Assembly: GCA_029779535.1 (NCBI GenBank)
Contig: JAKPAG010000060.1
Span: 1 to 40,553, forward strand
Direction of reading: 5' to 3'
From: Pseudomonadota bacterium
Lineage (GTDB): Bacteria > Pseudomonadota > Alphaproteobacteria > Sphingomonadales > Sphingomonadaceae
DNA: 40,553 nucleotides
Shown here: positions 17,361-26,798 of the stretch, piece after piece
Numbering within the stretch: the stretch's first letter is position 1
Layout: every line of letters starts with the position of its first letter
Made by a program: the position numbers and the translations under genes
Notes under the pieces: generated by a model
Databases searched by the model: none
The model's input: only the letters and a program-made list of their open reading frames with translations
Told to the model about the DNA's origin: nothing

Positions 17361-18248
17361 ATGTCGAGCCAGCACGTCGGCGATGCCGTCACGGTGCGCT
17401 TCTTTCTCCCGTCCCCTGCGCTCGCCCCCTATATTTCGACTTACTATCTGACCGAAGTGCACGGCCCGGCCGATACCATGGTGCAGGACTGGCTGCATCC
17501 CGAATGGGCCAATGTCCGCTTTGCCCGCAACCCGCGCTGGCAGGCCGCAATCGGCAGCGATGCGCTGCGCGAACCGCCCACCGTGATCGGCACCGGGCCA
17601 ACCTGCCAGGCCGCGCATTTCCTGATCGGCCCGGCCCGGATCTGGGGGATCGGCGTGTTGCCGCTGGGCTGGGCGCGGCTGTGCAGCGGCGAGGCTGCCC
17701 TCCATGCCGACCGCTTCACCGATGCCCGGGCCGAACCGGCCTATGGCGCGTTCGCCCCGTTGCTGGACGCGACTTTCACCGATGAGCCCGATCCCGCCGC
17801 CGAAGCCGCCCGGATCGACGCCCACCTGCTGGCCGAACTGGCCCGCCGCCCGCCCAGCGAGGACGAAGCCCGGATCCGCGCCGCCCACGCCGCGCTGCTC
17901 GATCACGAAGTCGGCTCGGTCGGCGAACTGGCCGAACGCCTGTCGGTGTCGCCGCGCTCGCTCGAACGGCTCAGCCTCAAGGCATTCGGCTTTTCGCCCA
18001 AGCTGCTGCTGCGCCGCCAGCGCTTCCTGCGCAGCCTGGCCCAGTTCATGCTCGACCCCTCGCTCACCTGGATCAGGACGCTGGACTGGCAATATGTCGA
18101 CCAGGCGCATTTCGTGCGTGATTTCAAGCGCTTCATGGGGATGAGCCCCAGCACTTATGCCCAGCTGGACCACCCCGTGCTGCGCGCCGCCGCCCGCGCC
18201 CGCGCCGCCGCCGCGGGCGCTGCCGTCCAGGCGCTGCACCGGCCCTGA
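17361..18248 (+). CDS. AraC-family transcriptional regulator (copy 1)
   Basis: A 295-residue protein with a C-terminal AraC-type double helix-turn-helix. The first helix region is about SVGELAERLSVSPRSLERL, and the second ends in DQAHFVRDFKRFMGMSPSTY, the usual family signature. The N-terminal 150 residues begin VRFFLPSPALAPYISTYYLTEV and resemble the sensory domain of AraC proteins without a clear ligand match. A GGGGA precedes ATG 17361. It is followed in the same direction by a paralogue. Target and effector are unknown. Confidence 0.9.
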   Translation: MSSQHVGDAVTVRFFLPSPALAPYISTYYLTEVHGPADTMVQDWLHPEWANVRFARNPRWQAAIGSDALREPPTVIGTGPTCQAAHFLIGPARIWGIGVLPLGWARLCSGEAALHADRFTDARAEPAYGAFAPLLDATFTDEPDPAAEAARIDAHLLAELARRPPSEDEARIRAAHAALLDHEVGSVGELAERLSVSPRSLERLSLKAFGFSPKLLLRRQRFLRSLAQFMLDPSLTWIRTLDWQYVDQAHFVRDFKRFMGMSPSTYAQLDHPVLRAAARARAAAAGAAVQALHRP

Positions 18249-18317
18249 GTTTCACTCCCCTTGCCAAGCGCGCCCACGGCATGGCAGTCCACTGCCCAAG
18301 GCGGGAAAGGCCCCTCG

Positions 18318-19226
18318 GTGTCAGCAAAGGTAGCAGTTTCGGTTCGCTTCCACCCGCCGCCGGAAGATCTGCGGCGTTATTTCACGTCGTTCTATCACAC
18401 CGAAATCACCGCCCCGCCGGGCGAACTGGTGCGCGATGCGTTGCATCCCGAATGGGGCGGCCTGCGCTTTTTCGCAGGCGGCCGGCCCGAGGCCCGGATC
18501 GCTGACGGGCCGCTGGTGGCGGGCGCGCGGTTCATCGCCACCGGACCGACCACGCGCAGCACCGATTTCACACTGGGCACCACCCGGCTGTGGGGTGTGG
18601 GGCTGCTGCCGCTGGGCTGGGCGCGGTTCGTGCGCCAGCCGGCCGCCGATCATGCCAACCAGGTGGTCGATGGCGATCGTCACCCCGCTTTCGCCCGGTT
18701 CACCCCGCTGGCCGACCGGCTGTGCGCCGCGCCGGGCGATCCCCTGGCGGAACTGGCGCAGATCATCGCCTTCTTTCGCGGCCTGCCTGCCGTGCGCGAC
18801 ATCGATGCCGACCGCATCCTGGCGATCCACGCGGCGATGATCGATCCCGAAGTGGTCAGCGTGACCCAGCTGGTTGCCCGCGTCGGCGCGAGCCAGCGCA
18901 CGGTCGAACGGCTGACCGCCCGGCATTTCGGCTTTTCGCCCAAGCAGCTGCTGCGCCGCCAGCGGCTCATGCGAAGCCTGGCGCAGTTCATGCTCGATCC
19001 CTCGCTCAAATGGATCGGGGCGATGGACTGGGCCTATCACGACCAGGCCCAGTTCGTGCGCGATTTCCACGAATTCATGGGCCAGACCCCGCGCGAATAT
19101 GCCGCCACGCCGCACCCCGTGCTGGACGTGTTCACGCGCGAGCGGGCGCGGCTGCACGGCGCGGCGGTGCAGACCCTGGACAAGCCCGAAGGCGCCGCCC
19201 CCACTCCCAACGTCGACGCCGCCTGA
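18318..19226 (+). CDS. AraC-family transcriptional regulator (copy 2)
   Basis: A 302-residue paralogue of the gene before it. Shared blocks include [36 protein letters not shown] and the C-terminal [17 protein letters not shown]. The start GTG 18318 is preferred because AAGG lies 7 bases upstream and the product then begins [14 protein letters not shown] in line with copy 1; a TTG at 18261 would add an unmatched extension. The tandem pair looks like a local duplication followed by clear divergence. Function is unknown. Confidence 0.88.
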   Translation: MSAKVAVSVRFHPPPEDLRRYFTSFYHTEITAPPGELVRDALHPEWGGLRFFAGGRPEARIADGPLVAGARFIATGPTTRSTDFTLGTTRLWGVGLLPLGWARFVRQPAADHANQVVDGDRHPAFARFTPLADRLCAAPGDPLAELAQIIAFFRGLPAVRDIDADRILAIHAAMIDPEVVSVTQLVARVGASQRTVERLTARHFGFSPKQLLRRQRLMRSLAQFMLDPSLKWIGAMDWAYHDQAQFVRDFHEFMGQTPREYAATPHPVLDVFTRERARLHGAAVQTLDKPEGAAPTPNVDAA

Positions 19227-19236
19227 ACATTGTCAT

Positions 19237-19276
19237 TTTGACTCCGCTTTGACTCCGCGCGGCACGCCGCTAAAGG
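19237..19276 (+). promoter_or_regulatory. tandem 11-bp repeat and putative pheST promoter
   Basis: TTTGACTCCGC occurs twice back to back (19237-19247 and 19248-19258). Each copy contains TTGACT, a good -35. The second copy stands 16 bases before TAAAGG (19271-19276), a possible -10 for pheS. No leader-peptide attenuator rich in Phe codons is visible in the 73-base gap. Confidence 0.4.
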
Positions 19277-19299
19277 CGCTTCTCCCGCCTTTTGATCTG

Positions 19300-20412
19300 A
19301 TGGAAAGCACCACCGTGGACTACGCAGCAACCGCAAACGAAGCGCAGGCGCGCATCGCCGCCGCGCCCGATCTTGACGCGCTGGAGAAACTGCGGGTCGA
19401 ATTCCTGGGCAAGCAGGGTTCGATTTCCGCCCTGCTCAAGACGCTGGGCGGGCTTTCGCCGGAAGACCGGCAGGTGGTTGGCCCGCAGATCCACGCCCTG
19501 CGCGAAGGGGTGACCGCGGCGCTCGCCGCCCGCAAGGACGCGCTGGAGCAGGCCGCGCTCACCGCCCGCCTCGCCGCCGAACGGATCGACCTGACGCTGC
19601 CGGCGCCGCAGGCCCCGCGCGGTTCGGTCCACCCGGTCAGCCAGGTGCTGGACGAGCTGGCCGAAGTGTTCGCGGACCTGGGCTTCTCGGTCGCCACCGG
19701 CCCCGAGATCGAGGACGATTGGCACAATTTCACCGCGCTCAACATTCCGGAAAGCCATCCGGCGCGCGCGATGCACGATACTTTCTATTTCCCGGACCAT
19801 GACGCCGAAGGGCGGCGGATGCTGCTGCGCACGCACACCAGCCCGGTGCAGATCCGCGCCATGCTGCAGCAGGGCGCGCCGATCCGCATCATCGCCCCGG
19901 GCCGGGTCTATCGCAGCGACAGCGACGCGACCCACACCCCGATGTTCCACCAGGTCGAAGGGCTGGTGATCGACAAGGGCATCCACCTTGGCCACCTCAA
20001 GTGGACGCTGGAAACCTTCCTCAAGGCGTTCTTCGAGCGCGAGGACATCGTCCTGCGGCTGCGCCCCAGCTATTTCCCGTTCACCGAGCCTTCGGTCGAA
20101 GTGGACGTCGGCTTTGCGCTGGTGAACGGCAAGCGTGTGCTGGGCGGTAGCGGCGATGCGCCGGGCCACGGCTGGATGGAACTGCTGGGCAGCGGCATGG
20201 TGAACCGCAAGGTGATTGCCGCGGGCGGGCTCGATCCCGACGAATGGCAGGGCTTCGCATTTGGCGTCGGCGTCGATCGCCTCGCCATGCTGAAATACGG
20301 GATGGATGACCTGCGCGCCTTCTTCGATGGCGATGCGCGCTGGCTGGGCCACTATGGCTTCTCCGCACTTGACGTTCCGACCCTGTCCGCCGGCGTGGGA
20401 GTTGTGGCATGA
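19300..20412 (+). CDS. pheS: phenylalanyl-tRNA synthetase alpha subunit
   Basis: A 370-residue catalytic alpha subunit; PheS2PheT2 charges tRNA-Phe. The N-terminal coiled-coil arm (about 1-100, with [18 protein letters not shown]) precedes the class II core. Visible motifs are [41 protein letters not shown] in motif 2, and motif 3 [17 protein letters not shown] 19300 is given, but GTG 19315 has a GGAAAG 7 bases upstream and may be the real start (5 residues shorter). The stop overlaps the pheT start by 4 bases. Confidence 0.96.
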   Translation: MESTTVDYAATANEAQARIAAAPDLDALEKLRVEFLGKQGSISALLKTLGGLSPEDRQVVGPQIHALREGVTAALAARKDALEQAALTARLAAERIDLTLPAPQAPRGSVHPVSQVLDELAEVFADLGFSVATGPEIEDDWHNFTALNIPESHPARAMHDTFYFPDHDAEGRRMLLRTHTSPVQIRAMLQQGAPIRIIAPGRVYRSDSDATHTPMFHQVEGLVIDKGIHLGHLKWTLETFLKAFFEREDIVLRLRPSYFPFTEPSVEVDVGFALVNGKRVLGGSGDAPGHGWMELLGSGMVNRKVIAAGGLDPDEWQGFAFGVGVDRLAMLKYGMDDLRAFFDGDARWLGHYGFSALDVPTLSAGVGVVA

Positions 20413-22799
20413 AGTTCTCGCTGACCTGGCTCAAGGACCACCTCGACACCGACGCCTCGGCCGAGGAGATCGCCGCGAAGCTCAACGCCATCGGGCTTGA
20501 GGTGGAAAGCGTCGAAGACCCGGCGGCCAAGCTGGCCGGGTTCACCGTCGCCCGCGTGCTGACCGCCGAACGCCACCCCAATGCCGACAAGCTGCAGGTG
20601 CTGAGCGTCGATACCGGCCGGGGCGAACCGCTCCAGGTGGTCTGCGGCGCGCCCAATGCCCGCGCAGGCCTTGTCGGCGTGCTGGGGCTGCCCGGCGCGG
20701 TGGTACCGGCGGGCGGCTTCGAGCTTAAGAAAAGCGCGATCCGCGGGGTCGAATCCAACGGCATGATGTGTTCCACGCGCGAGCTGGAACTGGGCGATGA
20801 CCACGCCGGGATCATCGAACTGCCTGCTGATGCACCGGTCGGCATGCCCTTTGCCCAGTACCACGGCAGCGATCCGGTGTTCGATGTGGCGATCACGCCC
20901 AACCGGCCGGACTGCATGGGGGTTTACGGCATCGCCCGCGATCTGGCCGCCGCAGGGCTCGGCACCTTGAAGCCGATCGCGGCGCAGGCCGTGCCGGGCA
21001 GCTTTGCCTGCCCCATGCCGATCCGCACCGACGATGCGCAAGGCTGCCCGGCCTTCCACGGCCGTGTCATTCGCGGGGTGAAGAACGGCCCCTCGCCCGA
21101 CTGGATGCAGGCGCGCCTGCAAAGCGCGGGGCAGCGCCCGATTTCGGCGCTGGTCGACATTACCAACTATGTCACGCTGGCCTATGGCCGCCCGGCCCAC
21201 GCCTATGACCTGGCCAAGCTGACCGGCGCGATCTTTGCCCGCCGCGCCAAGGACGGGGAAAAGGTGCTGGCGCTGAACGGCAAGGAATATACCCTCGACG
21301 CCGAAATGACCGTGATCGCGGACGACAAGGGCGTCCACGACATCGCCGGGATCATGGGCGGTGAACATTCGGGCTGTAGCGACGATACCACCGACGTGCT
21401 GCTCGAAGTGGCCTATTTCGACCCGGTGCGGATCGGCGATACGGGACGCAAGCTCAACCTGACCTCGGACGCGCGCCAGCGGTTCGAGCGCGGCGTCGAT
21501 CCGGCGTTCCTCGATGCCGGGCTCGAACTGCTCACCACCCTGATCATCGAGATCTGCGGCGGCACGGCAAGTGAGGTGATCCGCGCAGGCGAAGCGCCGA
21601 GCGGGACCAAGGTGGTGCCCTATGACCCCAGCCTGGCGGAACGGCTGGGCGGCGTTGCCATTCCCGAGGACCAGCAGCGCGCCACGCTGCGCGCGCTGGG
21701 CTTTGCCAGCGACGCGCGCTGGAACGTGGTGGTGCCGAGCTGGCGCCCCGACGTGGACGGCGCGCCCGACCTGGTGGAAGAAGTGGTCCGCATCCACGGG
21801 CTGGACAACGTCGCCAGCGTGGCCCTGCCGCGCACCGATGGCGTGGCCCGGCCCACCGCCAGCCCAGCCCAGAAGCTGGAACGCAAGCTGCGCCGCGCCG
21901 CTGCGGCGCGCGGGCTGAACGAAGCGGTCACCTGGTCGTTCCTGCCCACTGCCGAAGCCGAGGCCTTTGCCGAAGGCAACGGCGGCCTGTGGGTGCTGGA
22001 CAACCCGATCAGCGAGGACATGAAGGCGATGCGCCCCTCGCTGCTGCCGGGGCTGCTGTCTGCCGCCAGGCGCAATCTCGATCGCGGGGCAAGCGGCCTG
22101 CGCCTGTTCGAACTGGGCCGCCGCTACCTGCGCGGCGCGGGCGGCCACTCGGACGAACGGCTGACCTTGGGCGTGGTGCTGGCGGGCGAAAAGGCCACGC
22201 GCGGCTGGGCGACTGGCAAGGCGCAGGCGTTTGACGCCTTCGACGCCAAGGCCGAGGCCCTGGCCCTGCTGGCCGAAGCCGGCGCGCCGGTCGAAAACCT
22301 GCAAGTGATGGGCGAAGCGGGCGACCAGTTCCATCCCGGCCAGTCGGCCACGCTGCGGCTTGGCCCCAAGACCGTGCTGGCGCGCTTCGGCATGCTGCAT
22401 CCGGCCACGCTCAAGGCGTTCGATGTCGCGGCGCCGGTCGCGGCGGTGGAACTGTTCCTCGATGCGATTCCGGGCAAGAAGGCAGCAGGCTTTGCCCGCG
22501 CCGCCTATGCTCCGCCGGCCCTGCAGGCGGTGACCCGCGACTTTGCTTTCCTGGTCCCGGCGGACCTGCCGGCGGGCGATCTGGTCCGCACGGTGCGCGG
22601 GGCGGACAAGGCCAACGTGGTCGCGGCGCGGCTGTTCGACGACTTCCGCGGCCAGGGCGTGCCCGATGGGCACAAGTCGCTGGCTATCGAAGTGACGCTG
22701 CAACCGGGCGAGAAAAGCTACGACGAGGCCGAGCTCAAGGCGATTGCCGAACGCATCACCGCTGCGGCGGCCAAGCTGGGCGCGGTGCTGCGCGGCTGA
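20409..22799 (+). CDS. pheT: phenylalanyl-tRNA synthetase beta subunit
   Basis: A 796-residue full-length beta subunit. It starts [14 protein letters not shown], then the tRNA-binding OB fold (about 40-150, [15 protein letters not shown] and [10 protein letters not shown]). The B3/B4 editing region with DITNYV and DLAKL follows, then a B5 region, the catalytic-like core, and a C-terminal anticodon-binding domain with [15 protein letters not shown] overlap with pheS indicates translational coupling. It converges with aroC; the 39-base gap plus the aroC end can form a long imperfect GC-rich hairpin but has no T-run. Confidence 0.96.
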   Translation: MKFSLTWLKDHLDTDASAEEIAAKLNAIGLEVESVEDPAAKLAGFTVARVLTAERHPNADKLQVLSVDTGRGEPLQVVCGAPNARAGLVGVLGLPGAVVPAGGFELKKSAIRGVESNGMMCSTRELELGDDHAGIIELPADAPVGMPFAQYHGSDPVFDVAITPNRPDCMGVYGIARDLAAAGLGTLKPIAAQAVPGSFACPMPIRTDDAQGCPAFHGRVIRGVKNGPSPDWMQARLQSAGQRPISALVDITNYVTLAYGRPAHAYDLAKLTGAIFARRAKDGEKVLALNGKEYTLDAEMTVIADDKGVHDIAGIMGGEHSGCSDDTTDVLLEVAYFDPVRIGDTGRKLNLTSDARQRFERGVDPAFLDAGLELLTTLIIEICGGTASEVIRAGEAPSGTKVVPYDPSLAERLGGVAIPEDQQRATLRALGFASDARWNVVVPSWRPDVDGAPDLVEEVVRIHGLDNVASVALPRTDGVARPTASPAQKLERKLRRAAAARGLNEAVTWSFLPTAEAEAFAEGNGGLWVLDNPISEDMKAMRPSLLPGLLSAARRNLDRGASGLRLFELGRRYLRGAGGHSDERLTLGVVLAGEKATRGWATGKAQAFDAFDAKAEALALLAEAGAPVENLQVMGEAGDQFHPGQSATLRLGPKTVLARFGMLHPATLKAFDVAAPVAAVELFLDAIPGKKAAGFARAAYAPPALQAVTRDFAFLVPADLPAGDLVRTVRGADKANVVAARLFDDFRGQGVPDGHKSLAIEVTLQPGEKSYDEAELKAIAERITAAAAKLGAVLRG

Positions 22800-22838
22800 T
22801 CCCGCGGTGGGCTGGCCCGCGCCTGGCTTGGCGCCGGG

Positions 22839-23912
22839 TCAGCCCGCGCCGCACTGGCCGCGGTGCAGCAGCTTATGGTCCGCGAGGACGAGCGCCATCA
22901 TCGCTTCGACCACCGGCACGCCGCGAATGCCAACGCACGGGTCGTGGCGGCCCTTGGTGAACATGTCCGCCGCGTGGCCATCGCGGGTGATGGTCTGCTG
23001 CGGGGTCAGGATCGAACTGGTCGGCTTGAACGCCACGCGCACCAGCACCGGCTGGCCGGTGGAAATCCCGCCCGCGATCCCGCCGGCATGGTTGGCGAGG
23101 AACTGCGGCCCATCCGTGCCCGGGCGCATCGGATCGGCGTTCTGTTCGCCGGTCAGCCGCGCGGCGGCGAAACCGTCGCCGATCTCCACGCCCTTGACCG
23201 CGTTGATCCCCATCATTCCCGCCGCAAGGTCGGCATCAAGCTTGCCATACAGCGGCGCGCCCCAGCCGGCGGGCACGCCGATGGCCACGCATTCAACCAC
23301 CGCGCCAACCGACGATCCGGCCTTGCGCGCATCGTCCACGATCTTTTCCCAGCGCCTGGCCGCAGCCGCATCGGGGCAGAAGAACGGATTGTTGCCAATC
23401 TCGCCCGCGTCGAAGCTGGCCCGGTCAATCGCGTCGCCACCGATTTCGGAAACATAGCCGGTGATCGTCACTTCGGGGATGACCAGCCGGGCAACCGCGC
23501 CCGCCGCCACCCGTGCCGCGGTTTCACGCGCGCTGCTGCGCCCGCCGCCGCGATAGTCGCGAAAGCCGTACTTCGCGTCATAGGCATAGTCGGCATGGCC
23601 GGGGCGATAGGCCTTGGCGACGTCCGAATAGTCCTTGCTGCGCTGGTCGACGTTTTCGATCATCAGCGAAATCGGGGTGCCGGTGGTCCGCCCTTCGAAC
23701 AGGCCCGACAGAATCCGCACCGCGTCCGGTTCCTGACGCTGGGTGGTGAACTTCGATTGCCCCGGACGGCGCGCGTCAAGGTAGGGCTGGATCACGCCTT
23801 CGCTCAGCTCCAACCCCGGCGGGCAGCCATCGACCACGGCGCCCAAAGCGGGCCCGTGGCTTTCGCCCCAGGTGGTGAAACGCAGCAAACGACCGAATGT
23901 GTTGACCGACAT
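22839..23912 (-). CDS. aroC: chorismate synthase
   Basis: A 357-residue chorismate synthase. It makes chorismate from EPSP using reduced FMN and is the last step of the shikimate trunk. Signatures are [20 protein letters not shown] at the N-terminus, the [20 protein letters not shown] block, and [17 protein letters not shown] 23912 (MSVNTFG) gives the normal family start; the frame continues 14 codons upstream without need. It stands convergent to pheT and divergent from the monooxygenase-like gene. Confidence 0.97.
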   Translation of the reverse strand: MSVNTFGRLLRFTTWGESHGPALGAVVDGCPPGLELSEGVIQPYLDARRPGQSKFTTQRQEPDAVRILSGLFEGRTTGTPISLMIENVDQRSKDYSDVAKAYRPGHADYAYDAKYGFRDYRGGGRSSARETAARVAAGAVARLVIPEVTITGYVSEIGGDAIDRASFDAGEIGNNPFFCPDAAAARRWEKIVDDARKAGSSVGAVVECVAIGVPAGWGAPLYGKLDADLAAGMMGINAVKGVEIGDGFAAARLTGEQNADPMRPGTDGPQFLANHAGGIAGGISTGQPVLVRVAFKPTSSILTPQQTITRDGHAADMFTKGRHDPCVGIRGVPVVEAMMALVLADHKLLHRGQCGAG

Positions 23913-23984
23913 AGGGCGGCTTTGTCGCGGATATGGTAAAAAGTCCACTCCCATGCCGCGCCTTGAGCAGCTAGGACTGTGCCC

Positions 23985-24296
23985 ATGTTCCTAGTCGTCT
24001 TCCGCAATCGCAAGCGCGCCGGGCTGGACCAGGCCGCCTATGGCGCCGATGCCGCGCGGATGGAGGAACTGGCCCGCGCCCAGCCCGGGTTCATTTCGTT
24101 CAAAAGCTACGTGGCCGACGACGGCGAGGTGATCGCCCTGTCGGAATGGGCCGATGCCGAAGCCGCCCGCGCCTGGGGCAACCATCCCGACCATGCCGTG
24201 GTGCAGGGCCGGGGCCGCGATGACTATGACCAGGACTATACCCTGTACACCTGCGACAACCCCCGCACGCACCGTTTCGAAAGGCCGCCCGCGTGA
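23985..24296 (+). CDS. antibiotic-biosynthesis-monooxygenase (ABM) domain protein
   Basis: A 103-residue ferredoxin-like alpha/beta-barrel protein of the ABM type: [12 protein letters not shown] at the start, [15 protein letters not shown] in the middle and [14 protein letters not shown]. Small ABM proteins act as cofactor-free monooxygenases, heme-degrading enzymes or unknown housekeeping proteins. ATG 23985 is chosen because AGGA lies 8 bases upstream. Its stop overlaps the next start as GTGA. It is the first gene of a four-gene overlapping chain. Function is unknown. Confidence 0.83.
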   Translation: MFLVVFRNRKRAGLDQAAYGADAARMEELARAQPGFISFKSYVADDGEVIALSEWADAEAARAWGNHPDHAVVQGRGRDDYDQDYTLYTCDNPRTHRFERPPA

Positions 24297-24640
24297 CCGT
24301 GACCCTTTATGGCATTCCCAACTGCGACACCGTGAAGAAGGCCCGCGCCTGGCTGGACGGCGAGGGAATCGCCCATGTCTTCCATGACTACAAGAAGGCC
24401 GGGGCCGATGCGGGCAAGCTGGCGGCGTGGTGCGATGCCGCGGGGTGGGACAAGGTGCTGAACCGCGCCGGCACCACATTCCGCAAGCTGCCCGATGCCG
24501 ACAAGGCCGATCTGGACCAGGCCAGGGCTGTGGCGCTGATGGCGGCCAATCCCAGCTGCATCAAGCGGCCGATCGTGGAAAATCCGGGCGGCCTGCTGGT
24601 GGGGTTCAAGCCGGCGGACTGGGCAGCCGCGCTCAAATGA
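24293..24640 (+). CDS. ArsC/Spx-family (YffB-like) reductase-fold protein
   Basis: A 115-residue thioredoxin-fold protein starting VTLYGIPNCDTVKKARAWL, the YffB/ArsC pattern with one N-terminal Cys. Conserved FRKLP and KRPIVE follow. Most YffB-like proteins are of unknown role. Arsenate reduction is unlikely here because no other ars gene is near. The GTG start overlaps the upstream TGA (GTGA), and its own stop overlaps the pnuC start (ATGA). Confidence 0.88.
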   Translation: MTVTLYGIPNCDTVKKARAWLDGEGIAHVFHDYKKAGADAGKLAAWCDAAGWDKVLNRAGTTFRKLPDADKADLDQARAVALMAANPSCIKRPIVENPGGLLVGFKPADWAAALK

Positions 24641-25227
24641 TCGTCGATCCCGCCACGCTCGCCGTGCTCGAATGGGTGGCCGCCGGGCTGGGGCTGGTCA
24701 ACATCGCGCTGCTGATCTTCCGCAGCGCGTGGAACTTCCTGTTCGCGATCCTTTCGGTCGCGATCTACGTGTTCATCTTCTTCGAAAGCCGACTCTACGC
24801 CGAAAGCGGGCTGCAGGTGTTCTACATCCTGGCCAACGTCTGGGGCTGGCTGCTGTGGCGCCGCGCCGGGGGCGGCGATGCGCGCGTGCCGGTGCGCTGG
24901 CTCGACTGGCCGAGCCGCGTGGTCTGGCTGACGGTTACCGCCGCGCTCAGCCTGAACCTCGGCTGGGTGATGCACCGTTACACCAACGCGGCCATGCCGT
25001 TTGCGGATTCGGCCATCGCCGGGGCCAGCGTGGCGGCGCAGCTGCTGCTGGGCTTCCGCCGGATCGAAAACTGGGTGGTGTGGATCGCGGTCGATGTTGC
25101 CGCCGTGCTGCTTTACATCAACCGCGGGCTCTACCCCACTGCCGGGCTCTATGGCGGAATGCTGGTAATGAGCATCGTCGGCCTGAAGGAATGGGTCGAG
25201 GCCGAGCGGCGGGGGGCAGGCGTTTGA
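24637..25227 (+). CDS. pnuC: nicotinamide riboside transporter PnuC
   Basis: A 196-residue membrane protein with about 7 hydrophobic segments and the PnuC pattern: WNFLFAILSVAIYVFIF, the WGWLLWRR segment, and RRIENWVVWIAVDVAAVLLYINRGLY towards the end. PnuC carries nicotinamide riboside by facilitated diffusion and relies on phosphorylation inside the cell for trapping. The next gene is a riboside kinase of the NadR type and overlaps by 4 bases, which strongly supports the assignment. Confidence 0.93.
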   Translation: MIVDPATLAVLEWVAAGLGLVNIALLIFRSAWNFLFAILSVAIYVFIFFESRLYAESGLQVFYILANVWGWLLWRRAGGGDARVPVRWLDWPSRVVWLTVTAALSLNLGWVMHRYTNAAMPFADSAIAGASVAAQLLLGFRRIENWVVWIAVDVAAVLLYINRGLYPTAGLYGGMLVMSIVGLKEWVEAERRGAGV

Positions 25228-25760
25228 TCCGCATCTGCCTGCACGGCGCGGAAAGCACCGGAAAATCGGTGCTGGCGGACAAGCTCAGCCGCGAACTGGG
25301 CGTGCCGTGGGTGCCCGAATACGGCCGCACCTATTGCGAGGAACGCGGCACCGATCTGACCATGGACGACCTGCTGGCGATTGCGGCAGGGCAGCAGGCC
25401 GCGGTCGATGCGGCCGTGGCAAGCCGCCCGCCCCTGCTGCTGCTCGATACCGACCAGTTGATGACCGCTGCCTGGGCCGAAATGCTGTTCGGCGCGGTGC
25501 CCGATGTGCTGCTGGCCTATCCCAAGGCCGATCTTTACCTGCTGTTCGAAGCCGATGTGCCGTGGGTGGACGATGGCACGCGGTTCTTTGGCAAGGGGCC
25601 GCTGCGCAGCCGCTTTGCCGCGCTGGCCGAAGACATGCTGCTGCGCGCCGAAGTGCCGTGGCGGCGGATCGGCGGCAGCTGGGCCGAGCGCGAGGCACAG
25701 GTCCGCGCGGTGATCGCCGAAGCGTTGCCAGTGAACGGCGGATCGCCCGCCCGGGCTTGA
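25224..25760 (+). CDS. ribosylnicotinamide kinase (NadR C-terminal-like ATPase)
   Basis: A 178-residue P-loop kinase with Walker A GAESTGKS (8-15), WVPEYGRTYCEERG and LLLDTDQLMTAAWAE, matching the kinase domain of NadR. It lacks the adenylyltransferase and repressor domains, so it should only phosphorylate nicotinamide riboside to NMN. The TTG start overlaps the pnuC stop as TTGA, and GGGGGGCAGG precedes it. Together with PnuC it forms an uptake-and-trap pair for NAD salvage. Confidence 0.88.
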   Translation: MIRICLHGAESTGKSVLADKLSRELGVPWVPEYGRTYCEERGTDLTMDDLLAIAAGQQAAVDAAVASRPPLLLLDTDQLMTAAWAEMLFGAVPDVLLAYPKADLYLLFEADVPWVDDGTRFFGKGPLRSRFAALAEDMLLRAEVPWRRIGGSWAEREAQVRAVIAEALPVNGGSPARA

Positions 25761-25795
25761 CCGGCAAGGCGCGGTTCATCATTCACGGGGCAAGG

Positions 25796-25905
25796 ATGAA
25801 CGCGGCGTTCATTCGGGCGTGGTCGCGGCGCCAGACGCCGCACAGGGGAAAATGATGACGACGGGTCGCTATTGCCGCACATCGCGCCGGAACCGGGCGC
25901 AGTGA
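25796..25905 (+). other. chain of two mini-ORFs leading into mlaA
   Basis: ATG 25796 opens a 19-codon ORF that stops at 25853-25855. ATG 25852 or 25855 opens a second ORF of 16-17 codons that stops at 25903-25905; GGGG at 25845-25848 serves as its ribosome site. Its stop overlaps the GTG of mlaA as GTGA. An 8+8 inverted repeat, ATGAACGC-G-GCGTTCAT (25796-25812), covers the first start codon. The second ORF reads RYCRTSRRNRA, a basic stretch like a signal-peptide n-region. This is either a coupled leader or a frameshifted signal peptide. Confidence 0.45.
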
Positions 25906-26798
25906 CATCGTCTGCCGCGCTGCTGGCGCTGACGCTGGCCGGAGCCGCGCCGCAAGCGGAGCCCGCCCGGGTCGATCCCGCTCCCGTGGCCGCGCCGGCT
26001 CCGCCGCCGGCATTGCCGGAACCTGTGGCCGCCGAGCCGGTGCCGGTGAAGGCAGCCGAACCGGGCGAAATCGTGGTTACCGCCCGCCAGGGTCCGCCGC
26101 CGGGCGATCCGGCGGAACAGATCAACATGGTCAGTTTCGAAGCGATGCAGGGCGTCGACAAGGCACTGGTCGGCCCGGTCAGCCAGGGCTATGAAAAGGG
26201 CGTGCCCAAGCCGCTGCGCCAGGGGCTGCGCAATGCGCTGAACAACCTGTCAGAGCCAGTCAATTTCGTGAACTACCTGCTTCAGTTGAAGCCGGGCAAG
26301 GCGGTGCGAACGCTGGGCCGCTTCACCATCAACAGCACTGTCGGGGTGGCCGGGCTTGTCGATCTGGCCAGCCGCAAGCCGATCAACCTACCCTATCGCC
26401 GCAACGGCTTTGCCAACACCTTCGGCTATTACGGCATTGGCCAGGGGCCTTACATGTTCCTGCCGCTGATCGGCCCGACCACCGCGCGCGACCTGACCGG
26501 GCGGCTGCTGGACCTGTCGTTCCTGCCCACGCTGGGCGGCGCGCCGTTCAACACGCCGTACTATTCGCTGGGCACCGGCACGGTCCGCAGCCTGGATGAC
26601 CGGGTCGAATTCGACGAGACGCTGCGCAAGCTGCGCAATGACTGCCCGGATTTCTATGCCTCGGAACGGCAGTGGTATCTCGCCACGCGCAAGGCCGATA
26701 TCGAGGACCTGCACGGCCGGCATGTCGATATGGCCACGCTGCTGCCCGAATGCCTCCAGCCCGAAGCACCAGCCGCGCCGCCAGCCACCTCGCCTTAG
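25902..26798 (+). CDS. mlaA: MlaA/VacJ-family outer-membrane lipid-asymmetry protein
   Basis: A 298-residue MlaA homologue, which removes phospholipids from the outer leaflet of the outer membrane and passes them to the Mla pathway. The core is clear: YEKGVPKPLRQGLRNALNNL, TLGRFTINSTVGVAGLVDLA, FANTFGYYGIGQGPYMFLPL. The N-terminus has a short hydrophobic run (SSAALLALTLAGAA), a long Pro/Ala linker, then EIVVTAR at 56-62. There is no lipobox cysteine. The start is uncertain: GTG 25902 (used here), TTG 25872, or a frameshifted ATG 25855. The stop overlaps the convergent ubiG stop. Confidence 0.88.
   Translation: MTSSAALLALTLAGAAPQAEPARVDPAPVAAPAPPPALPEPVAAEPVPVKAAEPGEIVVTARQGPPPGDPAEQINMVSFEAMQGVDKALVGPVSQGYEKGVPKPLRQGLRNALNNLSEPVNFVNYLLQLKPGKAVRTLGRFTINSTVGVAGLVDLASRKPINLPYRRNGFANTFGYYGIGQGPYMFLPLIGPTTARDLTGRLLDLSFLPTLGGAPFNTPYYSLGTGTVRSLDDRVEFDETLRKLRNDCPDFYASERQWYLATRKADIEDLHGRHVDMATLLPECLQPEAPAAPPATSP

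Noticed and set aside
19227..19299. Phe-leader peptide attenuator of pheST
   Set aside because: The gap of 73 bases has no short ORF with Phe codon runs and no alternative hairpins with a T-run.
22800..22853. Terminator between pheT and aroC
   Set aside because: A long imperfect GC-rich hairpin can form and includes the end of aroC, but neither strand shows a T-tract, so it is not called.
24560..24640. NAD+ or other riboswitch ahead of pnuC
   Set aside because: pnuC overlaps the upstream gene by 4 bases, so there is no leader to hold one.
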